From: Phenylobacterium haematophilum | Lineage (GTDB): Bacteria > Pseudomonadota > Alphaproteobacteria > Caulobacterales > Caulobacteraceae | Assembly (NCBI RefSeq): GCF_014196295.1 | Contig: NZ_JACIDK010000002.1 | Span: 911,768 to 975,767, forward strand | DNA: 64,000 nucleotides | Direction: 5' to 3' | Shown here: positions 26,164 through 34,230 of the stretch, one piece after another | How the letters are laid out: the number at the start of each line of letters is the position of its first letter | How positions within the stretch are numbered: position 1 is the first letter of the stretch | The notes under the pieces: generated by a model | What the model was told of the DNA's origin: nothing | Database searches by the model: none | Seen by the model: only the letters and a program-made list of their open reading frames with translations | Position numbers and translations under genes: made by a program

Positions 26164-27495
26164 ATGACGACGCGGACCCCATCGGCCGCGGCCGAGAGCC
26201 ACACGATCATGGACGGGCGCGTGCACGTCTATCGGCGGCCCAACACCCGCTACTGGCAGTGCTCGGTGTTCCTGGGCGGCCGCAATCATCGCGTCACGAC
26301 CCGGCAAGACAACATTGTGCTCGCGCTGGAGTTCGCACGGGACTGGTCGCTCGATCGGTTCGCTGAGGATCGCGTCCGACGGCGCGGCGGGCAGGTCGTG
26401 GAGGCTGCTGACGCGGCGCCTGCGCTTGCCGAACCCGATCGCCGGACCGCCCATGTGCGTCGGCGCGCTGGTGTTCGGACCTTCCGAGAGGCGGCCAGCG
26501 CCTTCGTTTCGGAATACGAGATCATGACGCTCGGCGAGCGGAACGCCGAGCACGTTGCCTCGAAGTCCAGGCACCTGGACCTCTACCTGCTTCCGTTCTT
26601 CGGCGATTGCGGCCTGGACGAGGTGACCGCCGGCCGCATCCAGGAATACAGGGTCCATCGCCTCAAGCCGCCAGCCGGCCCTGAGGGGCGCGCTCGCGCG
26701 CCCAAGGGCCGTAAGCGCGTCTTCAAGAGGCCGGCGCGCAGCACCCTGCACAAGGAACTGGTGACGCTTCGCCAGGTGCTGAAGAGCGCCAATCGAAAGG
26801 GCTGGATCTCGGCCCTGCCGGACATGTCGGCGCCCTACAAGGCCTCAGGCAAGGTCTCGCACCGCGCCTGGTTTTCGCCCGAGGAGTACAAACGTCTCTA
26901 CGAGGCGACGCGCGAACGCGCCAGGAACCCGAAGAACGAGCGCTGGCGCGGCGAGTGCGAGCAATTCCACGACTACGTGCTTTTCATGGTCAACACCGGG
27001 CTGCGGCCCGATGAGGCCTGCCGCCTGGAGTTTCGCGACGTCCAGGTCGTGGTGGATGACAACACCGGCGAGCGCATCCTCGAGATCGAGGTGCGCGGCA
27101 AGCGCGGCGTCGGTTTCTGCAAGAGCATGCCGGGCGCGGTGCTGCCGTTCCAGCGGGTGAAGAAGCGCAAAGACGGCAAGCCGACCGACCTAGTGTTCGG
27201 GAAGGTGCAGCGCGAGCTACTGAACGCCGTCCTTCACGAGCTCGCCCTGAAGACCGATCGCGACGGCAATCCGCGCACGGCCTACAGTCTGCGCCACACC
27301 TACATCTGCCTGCGGCTGATGGAGGGCGCCGACATCTACCAGATCGCCAAGAACTGCCGGACGAGCGTGGAGATGATCGAGAAGTTCTACGCAACCCACA
27401 TCAAGAACACCCTTGATGCAGCGGCGATCAATGTGCGGAAGAAACCCAAACCGCGGAAGGGACCTTCCGCGGCCAGGGCGCTGGCGAACGCCTAA
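26164..27495 (+). CDS. Tyrosine-recombinase integrase
   Basis: A 443-aa site-specific recombinase with an N-terminal AP2/SAM-like arm and a C-terminal catalytic domain. The first Arg is in NTGLRPDEACRLEF, the HxxR box equivalent is AYSLRHTYICLRL, and the nucleophile Tyr is in MIEKFYATH. GGAGG precedes the ATG. It reads away from the broken tRNA-Leu, the usual arrangement for tRNA-integrating islands. Confidence 0.9.
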   Translation: MTTRTPSAAAESHTIMDGRVHVYRRPNTRYWQCSVFLGGRNHRVTTRQDNIVLALEFARDWSLDRFAEDRVRRRGGQVVEAADAAPALAEPDRRTAHVRRRAGVRTFREAASAFVSEYEIMTLGERNAEHVASKSRHLDLYLLPFFGDCGLDEVTAGRIQEYRVHRLKPPAGPEGRARAPKGRKRVFKRPARSTLHKELVTLRQVLKSANRKGWISALPDMSAPYKASGKVSHRAWFSPEEYKRLYEATRERARNPKNERWRGECEQFHDYVLFMVNTGLRPDEACRLEFRDVQVVVDDNTGERILEIEVRGKRGVGFCKSMPGAVLPFQRVKKRKDGKPTDLVFGKVQRELLNAVLHELALKTDRDGNPRTAYSLRHTYICLRLMEGADIYQIAKNCRTSVEMIEKFYATHIKNTLDAAAINVRKKPKPRKGPSAARALANA

Positions 27496-27585
27496 GCGCC
27501 AGGATGCGAACGCGACGCTGACGATGTCTGACGTGTTTCGTCAGAGACGCCCAGAACGCCCGCGGGTGCTGACCAAGCTGGTGGG

Positions 27586-28659
27586 CTAGGCAAAAAAGCC
27601 ATCCAGCAGGTGATGATCAAGCGGCGCGATCGCGTCGACGGGAGCGAGATACTGCTTCATGCCGTCGAAGACCCTGTCGAGATCCAGGAGGTCGGCATCG
27701 GTGTAGATCAGGGCGTAGACGCCGTGCTCTCGGAAGAAGGCCTTATGTTTCGCCATCTCGCGTTCAAAATTGCCTCGCGCGATATCGTTCACTTCTGCCT
27801 GTGTCAGGGCGGCGATGCCGGTGAGGCGTCCATGCGTCGACCATGGAGAGAGCTCAAACCCGACCTTGCGCATCGTGAACGGGTCTACGATGCAGAAGTC
27901 CAGGCGGTAGCGGTGCGCAGCTGCAGTGCCGCCATATCGGAACTCCGGGATCAAAAGCGGGACGCTCTCGGGCACGGCCGCCGCGCGAACGTATGCGACA
28001 TAGCGCTCGGCAATCCCACGCTCGTGCGGCGAGAACGAGGCGCGCACAAGGACGTTCTTGAAGAACGTGAGGTAGTCGTCGACTTGCCGAAACGTGATCC
28101 TATCCGGGTCGCCAGGCACGACCAGGCCGGTCCGCAGGACGTGGCCGATCGTCCAGTAGAGTTTCGGGAAGTGGCGGATCTCGCTTCGGTCGTTGCACCA
28201 CTCCAACCGGTCTTCACGCCAAATCGGCGTGACCAACAGCCCGTAGTGGGCGCGGTTCTGACCGATCCAGACCTCCGATTCCTCAAGGGGCGGCCGCTTC
28301 CGGCTCAACTCAGCGAAATGCTTCAGATAGGAGCGCTTCAGGAACAACAGGAAGTAGGCTTGAGCCGCCTTCGAGGCCCGAAACTTCTCGAAGTTGCGGC
28401 GGTTCGCATCCGGGCGAGGCGCATCGACTGGCGACATCGCCCGCTTGAAGCCACGCATATAAAGCATGACGTACTGCTCGGGCGAAAGGATCACCTCGTG
28501 GTGGAGATCAATGAACTGAGCCGCCTTGCCACCGATTGTCGCGTTCAGGGAAGCCTGGGACGCGATCTCTGTCTCTTCGAGAACCTGAGGCAGCATCGCT
28601 GCCAGGTCAGCGTCCATCTTTCCGATCAGGTTTGCGCGCGCGCGAGTGGCAGCATCCAT
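27586..28659 (-). CDS. Unknown protein with a possible PD-(D/E)xK fold
   Basis: A 357-aa cytosolic protein. No known family was recognised. The C-terminal part reads HRYRLDFCIVDP (Asp254), VGFELSP (Glu269) and then KHKAFFREHGVYALIYTDADL, a layout of D, E-x-S, late helix and strand that resembles PD-(D/E)xK nucleases with the Lys replaced. The N-terminal 150 residues are helical. It lies downstream of the methyltransferase operon, 198 bp after the last coupled gene, on the same strand. A defence effector is plausible, not shown. Confidence 0.55.
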   Translation of the reverse strand: MDAATRARANLIGKMDADLAAMLPQVLEETEIASQASLNATIGGKAAQFIDLHHEVILSPEQYVMLYMRGFKRAMSPVDAPRPDANRRNFEKFRASKAAQAYFLLFLKRSYLKHFAELSRKRPPLEESEVWIGQNRAHYGLLVTPIWREDRLEWCNDRSEIRHFPKLYWTIGHVLRTGLVVPGDPDRITFRQVDDYLTFFKNVLVRASFSPHERGIAERYVAYVRAAAVPESVPLLIPEFRYGGTAAAHRYRLDFCIVDPFTMRKVGFELSPWSTHGRLTGIAALTQAEVNDIARGNFEREMAKHKAFFREHGVYALIYTDADLLDLDRVFDGMKQYLAPVDAIAPLDHHLLDGFFA

Positions 28660-28857
28660 ACCCAGCCGCCCCTTTGGTCAGGCCCCAAAGCCCTCAAGAT
28701 TACCGCGATTCCCTTGGCGCTCACGGGCGGCCTGCTGCGCGAAGGTCGCCCCTGGTCCTCGTCGTTGAGGTCCGGGCCCGTAGCGCTCCGCCGTCGGCAG
28801 CCCAACCCTAAGGCCGAAGGTCGCCGTCAGATCGTAGGAGCGGACCGTGCCAGATGC

Positions 28858-29343
28858 TCATCGCGAATGCTGTCGAGGCCGCGCCGGCAGAATTGGCGTT
28901 AGGTGCGGCGCGATGGCGAGCCAGAGCGGGCCGCACTCGCGCGCCCACCAATCCTGCTGATGCCTGAGGCAGACCGGATGCCTGGCTCTTTGGACGCCCC
29001 GCCCATGATTCACGGGGTGGCGGGTGACGATCACCGGCGCCCAGCCGAACTGGTCACCGGTGATGTCGATGGTCAGCCCGTTCCACTCCAGCCAAGCGTG
29101 GGAGGCCTGCCATCCTCCGATGTCCTCGTTAGCGTCCTGGCTCACGTAGTCAGGCCTGATGCTAAGATGGTCGATTAGATAGCGTCCCAGGAGTTCAGTG
29201 GCGTGCCCACAGGCCCCGCGCGGAAAGGGGATGAATTTCTCCGCCCAGGGCTTTGGCCCTGCGGCGTCGATGGCGGCGCGAAAATTACGGACAGCTTGCT
29301 CAACCTCCGCGTCGGAAGGGACCTGCTGGGGAGCGGCGGCCAT
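28858..29343 (-). CDS. Small Cys-His-Asp hydrolase-like protein
   Basis: A 161-aa protein with Cys45 in RGACGHATELL, His82 in ASHAWLEW and Asp93 in LTIDITGDQFG, the order and spacing of transglutaminase/papain-like hydrolases. The function is unknown; peptidase, amidase or a toxin-like role is possible. ATG 29343 overlaps the stop of the GIY-YIG gene, so it is the fifth gene of a coupled operon. The frame upstream of this ATG is antisense-like and was dropped. Confidence 0.6.
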   Translation of the reverse strand: MAAAPQQVPSDAEVEQAVRNFRAAIDAAGPKPWAEKFIPFPRGACGHATELLGRYLIDHLSIRPDYVSQDANEDIGGWQASHAWLEWNGLTIDITGDQFGWAPVIVTRHPVNHGRGVQRARHPVCLRHQQDWWARECGPLWLAIAPHLTPILPARPRQHSR

Positions 29344-30080
29344 CAGCTCTCCGCGTCCTCGTCGCCCTCGGTTGCGACGGAGGCGGCGCCGCCGAGCGCC
29401 TGGTATCGCCGCTCCGAGAGCCACTGCATGCGTTTGGCCTGGGTCAGCAGCACACGCCGCAATCCCCCTTGGACCTCTCGCTCCGAGATCACCTGGGCGA
29501 GGCGCGAAATGATCAGGGCCCGGCGCGCCAGCCGAAAGTCGGGGTGCCGCCGAAGCTCGAAGACCCGATCGGACACCACGCGGGCGCGAAACGAGGGCGG
29601 CGCGGTCACCGTCACCGCGCCGACAGGCGGGTCCTTCTCGTTCAAGATCGCCTTGAAGCGTGAGCGTTCGACGGCCTCCTCGGTGATGAGCCGCTCGAGG
29701 GCGTTCAGCTTGGCCTTGGCCGCGGCGTCCTTCTTGTTCACGCCCTCGAGCTCGGGGAGCGGCCAGACCTCTATGTCAAGGACCTCGAAGGGATCCAAGA
29801 CCGACATCGCCACCGCGTCGGTGCGCTGATTGGTCAGGTGCCGGCGGATGCGCACACGAACCCGCTCCCGGGTCTGGCCGACGTAGATCGGCTCCCCATC
29901 GTAGTCAAAGAAGGCGTAAACGCCCCACTGGTAGTCGCCAACCTTCATGGAACCTCCGCTCGGATCGGCGAAGGGCGAGTCGAGAAAGCGGGCTAGCTGG
30001 GTGCGAAGGTCGTCGGTTTCGAACGGCGGGACATTGGTCGCATCCGGATCCCGGGGAAAGAGCTCGCGGGGGTCAGACAC
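29343..30080 (-). CDS. GIY-YIG nuclease-domain protein
   Basis: A 245-aa protein. GVYAFFDYDG (residues 53-62) and IYVGQTRERVRVRIRRHLTN are the GIY-YIG core with the catalytic Arg and the two strands. A 120-residue C-terminal helical region of unknown fold follows. Its start overlaps the upstream endonuclease gene by eight bases. It may nick or cut DNA as part of the modification-linked system, or serve as a second, independent nuclease. Confidence 0.8.
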   Translation of the reverse strand: MSDPRELFPRDPDATNVPPFETDDLRTQLARFLDSPFADPSGGSMKVGDYQWGVYAFFDYDGEPIYVGQTRERVRVRIRRHLTNQRTDAVAMSVLDPFEVLDIEVWPLPELEGVNKKDAAAKAKLNALERLITEEAVERSRFKAILNEKDPPVGAVTVTAPPSFRARVVSDRVFELRRHPDFRLARRALIISRLAQVISEREVQGGLRRVLLTQAKRMQWLSERRYQALGGAASVATEGDEDAES

Positions 30081-30933
30081 GGCGCATCGCGGTCATGTCG
30101 GACGCGTGCTGCACGACGCCTGCGCGACGGATGGTCGTGCGGCGGAAGCGCTCTTCGTCAGAGCCGGATAGCTCGAAGTCGACGTAATGGACCTCCTCGT
30201 CGAGGCCGCCGAACGCGGCATGAAACGCCGCGAGCAGTTCGACGCCGTCGAGCGATTGGGCCGTCGCGAGGGGCTTCTCGTGCGTCGGGATGTCAGCGGG
30301 GAGAACGTAGAGACAGGGCGGCGGGGTCTCGAAGGGGCCAAGGCGCGTCAGTCGTGTGGCTTCCGGAAGGCTTTTGAGCTTCGGACAGGGGCGGCCGATC
30401 GTACCGCAAATCATGTCCCAGATGACGAGACCATCGACGCGCTGGTTGCGGGCGATCATCTCGGCGCCCAGACGCGTGTGCAGGCCCGACCAGGCGTTCC
30501 GCCGCGGATCTGCGCCGACATTGGTGCAGAGGCTCCAAGTGATGAACTCGTCGGCTTCGGGCGGTCGCTCGAAAATGGTCGTGTTGGCGCCGTCCAGGCA
30601 GCCCTTGAGGTCGATCACCGCGGTGCGTCCGCTCTTCAGTCGCACATAGTAGTCGTTGCGGGCGCCAGCCTTGGTCCGATCCCAGCCCTGGATATGGCCG
30701 CCGTCCTCCATGTGGTTGAGGACGTGCTGAACAAACTCCCGCTTCCCCCTCATGGTCGCCGAGAATTCGCCGCGCACCTTCTCGATGGCGCCGCGAAAAA
30801 TGGGCGAGCGATAGAAGTCCTTCTCCCCCAGGCCATGGTCGCCCAGCAGGTGAGCCTGTGTCTTGAGGACCTCGGCGAACCGTTCGATCTCGGCTCGGAG
30901 CTGAGGGTCCTGCTCGCAGGGGATGACGTTCAC
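30073..30933 (-). CDS. Probable restriction endonuclease (PD-(D/E)xK-like)
   Basis: A 286-aa protein. RNDYYVRLKSGRTAVIDLKG contains Asp94 and the D-x-K pair Asp108/Lys110, the core of a PD-(D/E)xK active site. The gene overlaps the cytosine methyltransferase by four bases, where type II restriction enzymes are usually found. The recognition sequence is unknown. No close family is recognised from motifs alone, so the call rests on the active-site pattern and context. Confidence 0.62.
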   Translation of the reverse strand: MNVIPCEQDPQLRAEIERFAEVLKTQAHLLGDHGLGEKDFYRSPIFRGAIEKVRGEFSATMRGKREFVQHVLNHMEDGGHIQGWDRTKAGARNDYYVRLKSGRTAVIDLKGCLDGANTTIFERPPEADEFITWSLCTNVGADPRRNAWSGLHTRLGAEMIARNQRVDGLVIWDMICGTIGRPCPKLKSLPEATRLTRLGPFETPPPCLYVLPADIPTHEKPLATAQSLDGVELLAAFHAAFGGLDEEVHYVDFELSGSDEERFRRTTIRRAGVVQHASDMTAMRRV

Positions 30934-32075
30934 GCTGCCCGCCGCGCCGTCTCGCCGAGCCCGAGCAAGGGCTCAAAAATGTGCTCGGCCAGGTGCCGCA
31001 CAACATCGACCGCCACGCCGTCGCCTGTCAGATGATAGGCCTCGTTGTAGTTGCGCGGCAGTTTGTACTCGTCGGGCAACCCCATCAGCCGGGCGGTTTC
31101 ACGTGCGGAGATCAGGCGGGTCCGAACCTTGGGGCCGTCGACGACGATGATGACCTGACGGCTGGAGCCGCCGGCCGGCGTACGGAGGCAGCCGGCGACG
31201 TCATCGAACCGGACCTCGGTGCGCTGCACCTTGGCACCCGCCTCATCCTGGCGCGTCCGGCGATAGATGCCGCCCACCATCCGGCGGCCGGCGCGCTTGG
31301 CGGCTTCGACCTTCGCCAGGTTGATCGGCGACATCATGCCCAGCACCTGCCGAGTTTCGGCCGGCGAGTGCCACTCGACGCTGGTCGGCGCCTCCTCGAT
31401 GACGTCGGCGAAGGTGGAATTGCGCCGGGGAGGTGAGGGGATGTTCCACCACACCATCCTGCGTCGCGCCGTCTTGCTGACCCCCTCGATCGCCCGGCAG
31501 AGGCCTGGTGTATGGAAGGGCGCGATCGGCCCCGGCGACAGCAGCGCGTCGTCTACGACCACGTCCTCATGCACGCCGATGATGAAGAGCCGCGGGCGCG
31601 ACTGTGGAACGAAGAGCGCGGCGTTGATGACCAGGGCGCCATAACGGTAGCCGGCGTCGGCGAATGTCTTGCAGATCGCTTCAAAGTCCCGGCCGCCATG
31701 CGACGTCAGCGTGCCACAGACATTCTCGAGCGCGATGATCTTCGGCGCGCGGCCATCCGCCATCAGCGACTTCATCACGTCCCAGAACGGGTAGAAGGTT
31801 CCCGAGCGCTCTCCCTTGAGGCCGGCGCCGCCGCCTGCCAGGGACAGGTCCTGGCAAGGGAAGGATCCCCAGGCGAGGTCGGCAACGCCGGGGAGATCGT
31901 CCAGAGCGACCTCCCGGACGTCGCCGATCTTAAGCTCGCCTGTACAGTCCCAATTGGCTTGGTAGGTCAGGCCTTTCTTGTGGTCGAAGTCGTTGGCGAA
32001 CAGGCAGGTCCAACCTTGGCCAAGCCCCGCGCGCGCCATGCCGCCGCCGGCGAAGAACTCGTAGAACTTAGGCAT
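30930..32075 (-). CDS. DNA (cytosine-5)-methyltransferase
   Basis: A 381-aa C5-methyltransferase. Motif I is FYEFFAGGGMARAG, motif IV GSFPCQDLS has the catalytic Cys, motif VI is ALENV, motif VIII is QSRPRLFIIG and motif X is GDGVAVDVVRHL. The variable target-recognition region (about 190-310) holds many Arg/Lys. Start and stop overlap its neighbours, showing tight co-translation with the ribbon-helix-helix protein and the endonuclease. Confidence 0.93.
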   Translation of the reverse strand: MPKFYEFFAGGGMARAGLGQGWTCLFANDFDHKKGLTYQANWDCTGELKIGDVREVALDDLPGVADLAWGSFPCQDLSLAGGGAGLKGERSGTFYPFWDVMKSLMADGRAPKIIALENVCGTLTSHGGRDFEAICKTFADAGYRYGALVINAALFVPQSRPRLFIIGVHEDVVVDDALLSPGPIAPFHTPGLCRAIEGVSKTARRRMVWWNIPSPPRRNSTFADVIEEAPTSVEWHSPAETRQVLGMMSPINLAKVEAAKRAGRRMVGGIYRRTRQDEAGAKVQRTEVRFDDVAGCLRTPAGGSSRQVIIVVDGPKVRTRLISARETARLMGLPDEYKLPRNYNEAYHLTGDGVAVDVVRHLAEHIFEPLLGLGETARRAA

Positions 32076-32328
32076 GTGACCTAAGGCCCTCCGCGGCGTT
32101 GTCTTCCGCCGGCATCCTCGCCAGCTTTTCTTCGATGGCTTCGGTTATCCAGGTGTTGCGCGAGATCGCGCCAGGCCGCGCAGCGCGGGCGGCGTCGATC
32201 GCCTCGAAGGTATCAGCGCTGAGCCGCAGATTGATGCGATCGAGTGAGCGGACATTGGTGGGTTTCGAATCGGGAAGCATGGCGCCAGGGTGGCGCCACA
32301 ACGGCGCCCCGTCGAGAAGAGTTTCCAT
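32068..32328 (-). CDS. Ribbon-helix-helix regulator
   Basis: An 86-aa protein. RINLRLSADTFEAIDAARA and ISRNTWITEAIEEKLAR form the CopG/Arc-type beta strand and two helices. It is the first gene of the methyltransferase operon and overlaps it by eight bases, so it probably autoregulates the operon. An ATG at 32280 would still keep the whole domain. Divergent from the gene at 32365, 36 bp away. Confidence 0.82.
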   Translation of the reverse strand: METLLDGAPLWRHPGAMLPDSKPTNVRSLDRINLRLSADTFEAIDAARAARPGAISRNTWITEAIEEKLARMPAEDNAAEGLRSHA

Positions 32329-32364
32329 TTTGTTCTTGGGGCCTAATCTTCAAACTGGGAGCCA

Positions 32365-32943
32365 ATGGCGAGCCGCGCAATCAGCATTACGATCAAGCGT
32401 GAACTGAGCCTCGATGACCTTGCCGCGCCGCCTGACGCCGCGGAGATCGAGGCCGCGCATGAGGATCGCTACCTCGACGGCAACCAGGCCTTCGTAGACC
32501 TGGGCGGCATGAGCTGGGCCAACCTCTCCGAGACGCTTGAGATCGAACGCCGGATTCTAGACCGTCTGGAGCGCGCTCCGGATCTCGATGAGGAGGAAGA
32601 AGCGGTCATCGAGGAGCTGGATGCGGAGTTTGGGGCCGACGCGCTTTGGGGTCTCGACCCGGGCGTGGCTTCGGCCACGATCGCCCTGTCGGCGCTTGGG
32701 GCCACCCCAGTTGCAAGCTGCAATGGCGGGGTCCTGGGCGGCCAGCACAACGAAGCCTATCCGCTTGTGGCCTTTTACATGCCCACCGGGATCGCGGCCC
32801 GCGTTCATGAGTTAGCGACGGCGGCGCAAGCCGGCCTGATCGTCGATGACTCGGGCAGGGCCCAAATCTACGGCGGATCCTATCGCGAACTGCTGCGATT
32901 TGCTGAACTGACGTTGGAAGTGGGCGGCCTCGAAGCCGTGTAG
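32365..32943 (+). CDS. Hypothetical protein
   Basis: A 192-aa acidic soluble protein. An N-terminal helix-rich half (LSETLEIERRILDRLERAPD, EEEEAVIEELDAEFGADAL) is followed by a compact domain with VASCNGGVLGGQHNEAYPLV, a Cys/Gly/His pattern without known meaning. It is divergent from the RHH protein and may share its operator. No family recognised. Confidence 0.55.
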   Translation: MASRAISITIKRELSLDDLAAPPDAAEIEAAHEDRYLDGNQAFVDLGGMSWANLSETLEIERRILDRLERAPDLDEEEEAVIEELDAEFGADALWGLDPGVASATIALSALGATPVASCNGGVLGGQHNEAYPLVAFYMPTGIAARVHELATAAQAGLIVDDSGRAQIYGGSYRELLRFAELTLEVGGLEAV

Positions 32944-33047
32944 GCGCAGACCTTCTGGCCGCGATCCTATCGCGCATCCCAGCTCTTGCGCGATGACTTT
33001 CCCGATCCCCGACGGGGCGGTGATCGGGACAGCACCAGCCTACGGTT

Positions 33048-33264
33048 TCAGCCGACCTCGGTGACGAGGCCCGCGCCGACCGTCCGGCCCCCTTCGCGGA
33101 TGGCGAAGCGGACGCCGGCTTCGATGCCCACGGGCTTCATCAGCTCGAAGGCGATCTCGGCGCGGTCGCCCGGCTGGACGCTCGCGTCGCCGGCGATCTG
33201 AATGACGCCGGTCACGTCGCTCACGCCGAAGAACAGCTGCGGGCTGACGAAACCGCCGGCGAGT
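33048..33264 (-). pseudogene. EF-Tu 3' fragment (tuf remnant)
   Basis: Minus-strand reading gives FFGVSDVTGVI, then FELMKPVGIEAGVRFAIR and EGGRTVGAGLVTEVG followed by TGA. This is EF-Tu domain III, ending at the normal C-terminus. About 72 residues remain; the rest of the gene is absent upstream, where AT-rich repeat DNA begins. It is a remnant from recombination with a tuf gene. Confidence 0.8.
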
Positions 33265-33299
33265 CTCGTCGCTATGCGCGCTACCTGCCGTTTTGGGCG

Positions 33300-33430
33300 T
33301 AGCGCCTTTAAAGCGCTAAGCCGAATTCGCGAACGAAATTACGCCGAACCGTTGTTGCGTAAGGGATCGCCATTTAATCGCAAATCGAATTGCCCACCGA
33401 ATTCGGCATAAAAGCGCTAACCGAATTCGG
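33300..33430. repeat. AT-rich block with CCGAATTCGG palindromes
   Basis: The element AAAGCGCTAA(G)CCGAATTCG occurs at 33310-33329 and 33411-33430. Perfect CCGAATTCGG palindromes lie at 33397-33406 and 33421-33430. TAGCG/CGCTA arms surround CTTTAAAG at 33300-33318. The base composition is far more AT-rich than its neighbours. Such iteron-like blocks mark recombinase, partition or replication-control sites. Confidence 0.6.
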
Positions 33431-33431
33431 T

Positions 33432-33884
33432 TCGTGCGGCTCTTAAAACGCTCACCAAAACAGCCACATCGCATTTAATCCCAAAATGGCATCGGACTAT
33501 GTCTCGCTGCCATGAACCTCGGTGCTTGGCGTCGCCTAGGCGATATTCCGGTTCATTTCTCCGATCGTTGCTGGGACGGGTCTCGACGAGCCGAGCCGAC
33601 CAGCGAAGCTATCTAAGCTGTGGCGAACGTCCCGTGCCTGGACGTTGACGCACCAGGCGACGCTCGCCACATAGGCGTCGTCGCGCACGATCGACCGGCG
33701 CTTGTCTCGCCTGATCAACGGACCCGTCGGCGACACTCTGTGCGACCGCCCAGAACGTGCGGCAGCGGCCTCGGAAACCGCCAGGTCCCTTCCTGGGATG
33801 TCGCCGTTCTGGCTTTCCCCTGTCATGGGCGCTTCGCCCTCTGGCGTTCGGGGGGGAGGCTTGATAAATGGGTCGCCCTCACCC
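33432..33884. other. Noncoding stretch before tRNA-Leu
   Basis: No supported gene. An open frame covers 33536-33970 on the minus strand but runs through the tRNA gene and is a known type of false call. The last 30 bases (GCTTGATAAA then TCGCCCTCAC) match the region before the broken tRNA at 25801 and are probably the tRNA promoter. Confidence 0.5.
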
Positions 33885-33969
33885 GCGGGCGTGGTGAAAC
33901 TGGTAGACGCGCTGGATTCAAAATCCAGTTCCGCAAGGAGTGTCGGTTCGAGCCCGACCGCCCGCACCA
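33885..33969 (+). tRNA. tRNA-Leu(CAA)
   Basis: Acceptor GCGGGCG pairs with CGCCCGC, and CCA is encoded. The D-arm sequence GTGAAACTGGTAGAC is typical of leucine. The anticodon stem is CTGGA/TCCAG with loop TTCAAAA, giving anticodon CAA; there is a long variable arm and the T-arm GGTTCGAGCC. The gene is intact, unlike the copy at 25801. Confidence 0.93.
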
Positions 33970-33986
33970 CCTTCTCATAAGCATTC

Positions 33987-34004
33987 AGAGCATCGTGATG
34001 CTCT
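33987..34004 (+). terminator. Hairpin after tRNA-Leu
   Basis: AGAGCATC/GATGCTCT, 8-bp perfect arms, starts 18 bases after the tRNA. There is no clear T-run. It is a probable 3' processing or termination structure. Confidence 0.4.
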
Positions 34005-34230
34005 ATTGGTTAGGGGAAGGCCTTCCCCTGCGCCCGAGCCAAAGATGTCTCGGCCTGCCCCTTCGAGCGGGGGAGTCCCGCAACGCCCCAGAGAAGTTCG
34101 GAGAGCGGCCGGCGGTCGCGCTCGGTCCCGCAGCTACGCTGCTCCTACGGGCGCGCCGTTTCGCGCGGCTTTGGCCGCCGCGGGCCGCTCGACGGCGCGT
34201 CCCGCCGCGCATGCGCGGCTCCTTGCAGCC

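Noticed and set aside
33885-33969. The intact tRNA-Leu as an exact duplicate of the left copy
   Set aside because: The two differ in the anticodon stem and in the spacing to the upstream element, so they are related but not a recent direct repeat.
33536-33970. A 144-aa minus-strand frame beginning MVRAVGLEPT
   Set aside because: It is antisense to tRNA-Leu; this N-terminus is a well-known false product of tRNA genes.
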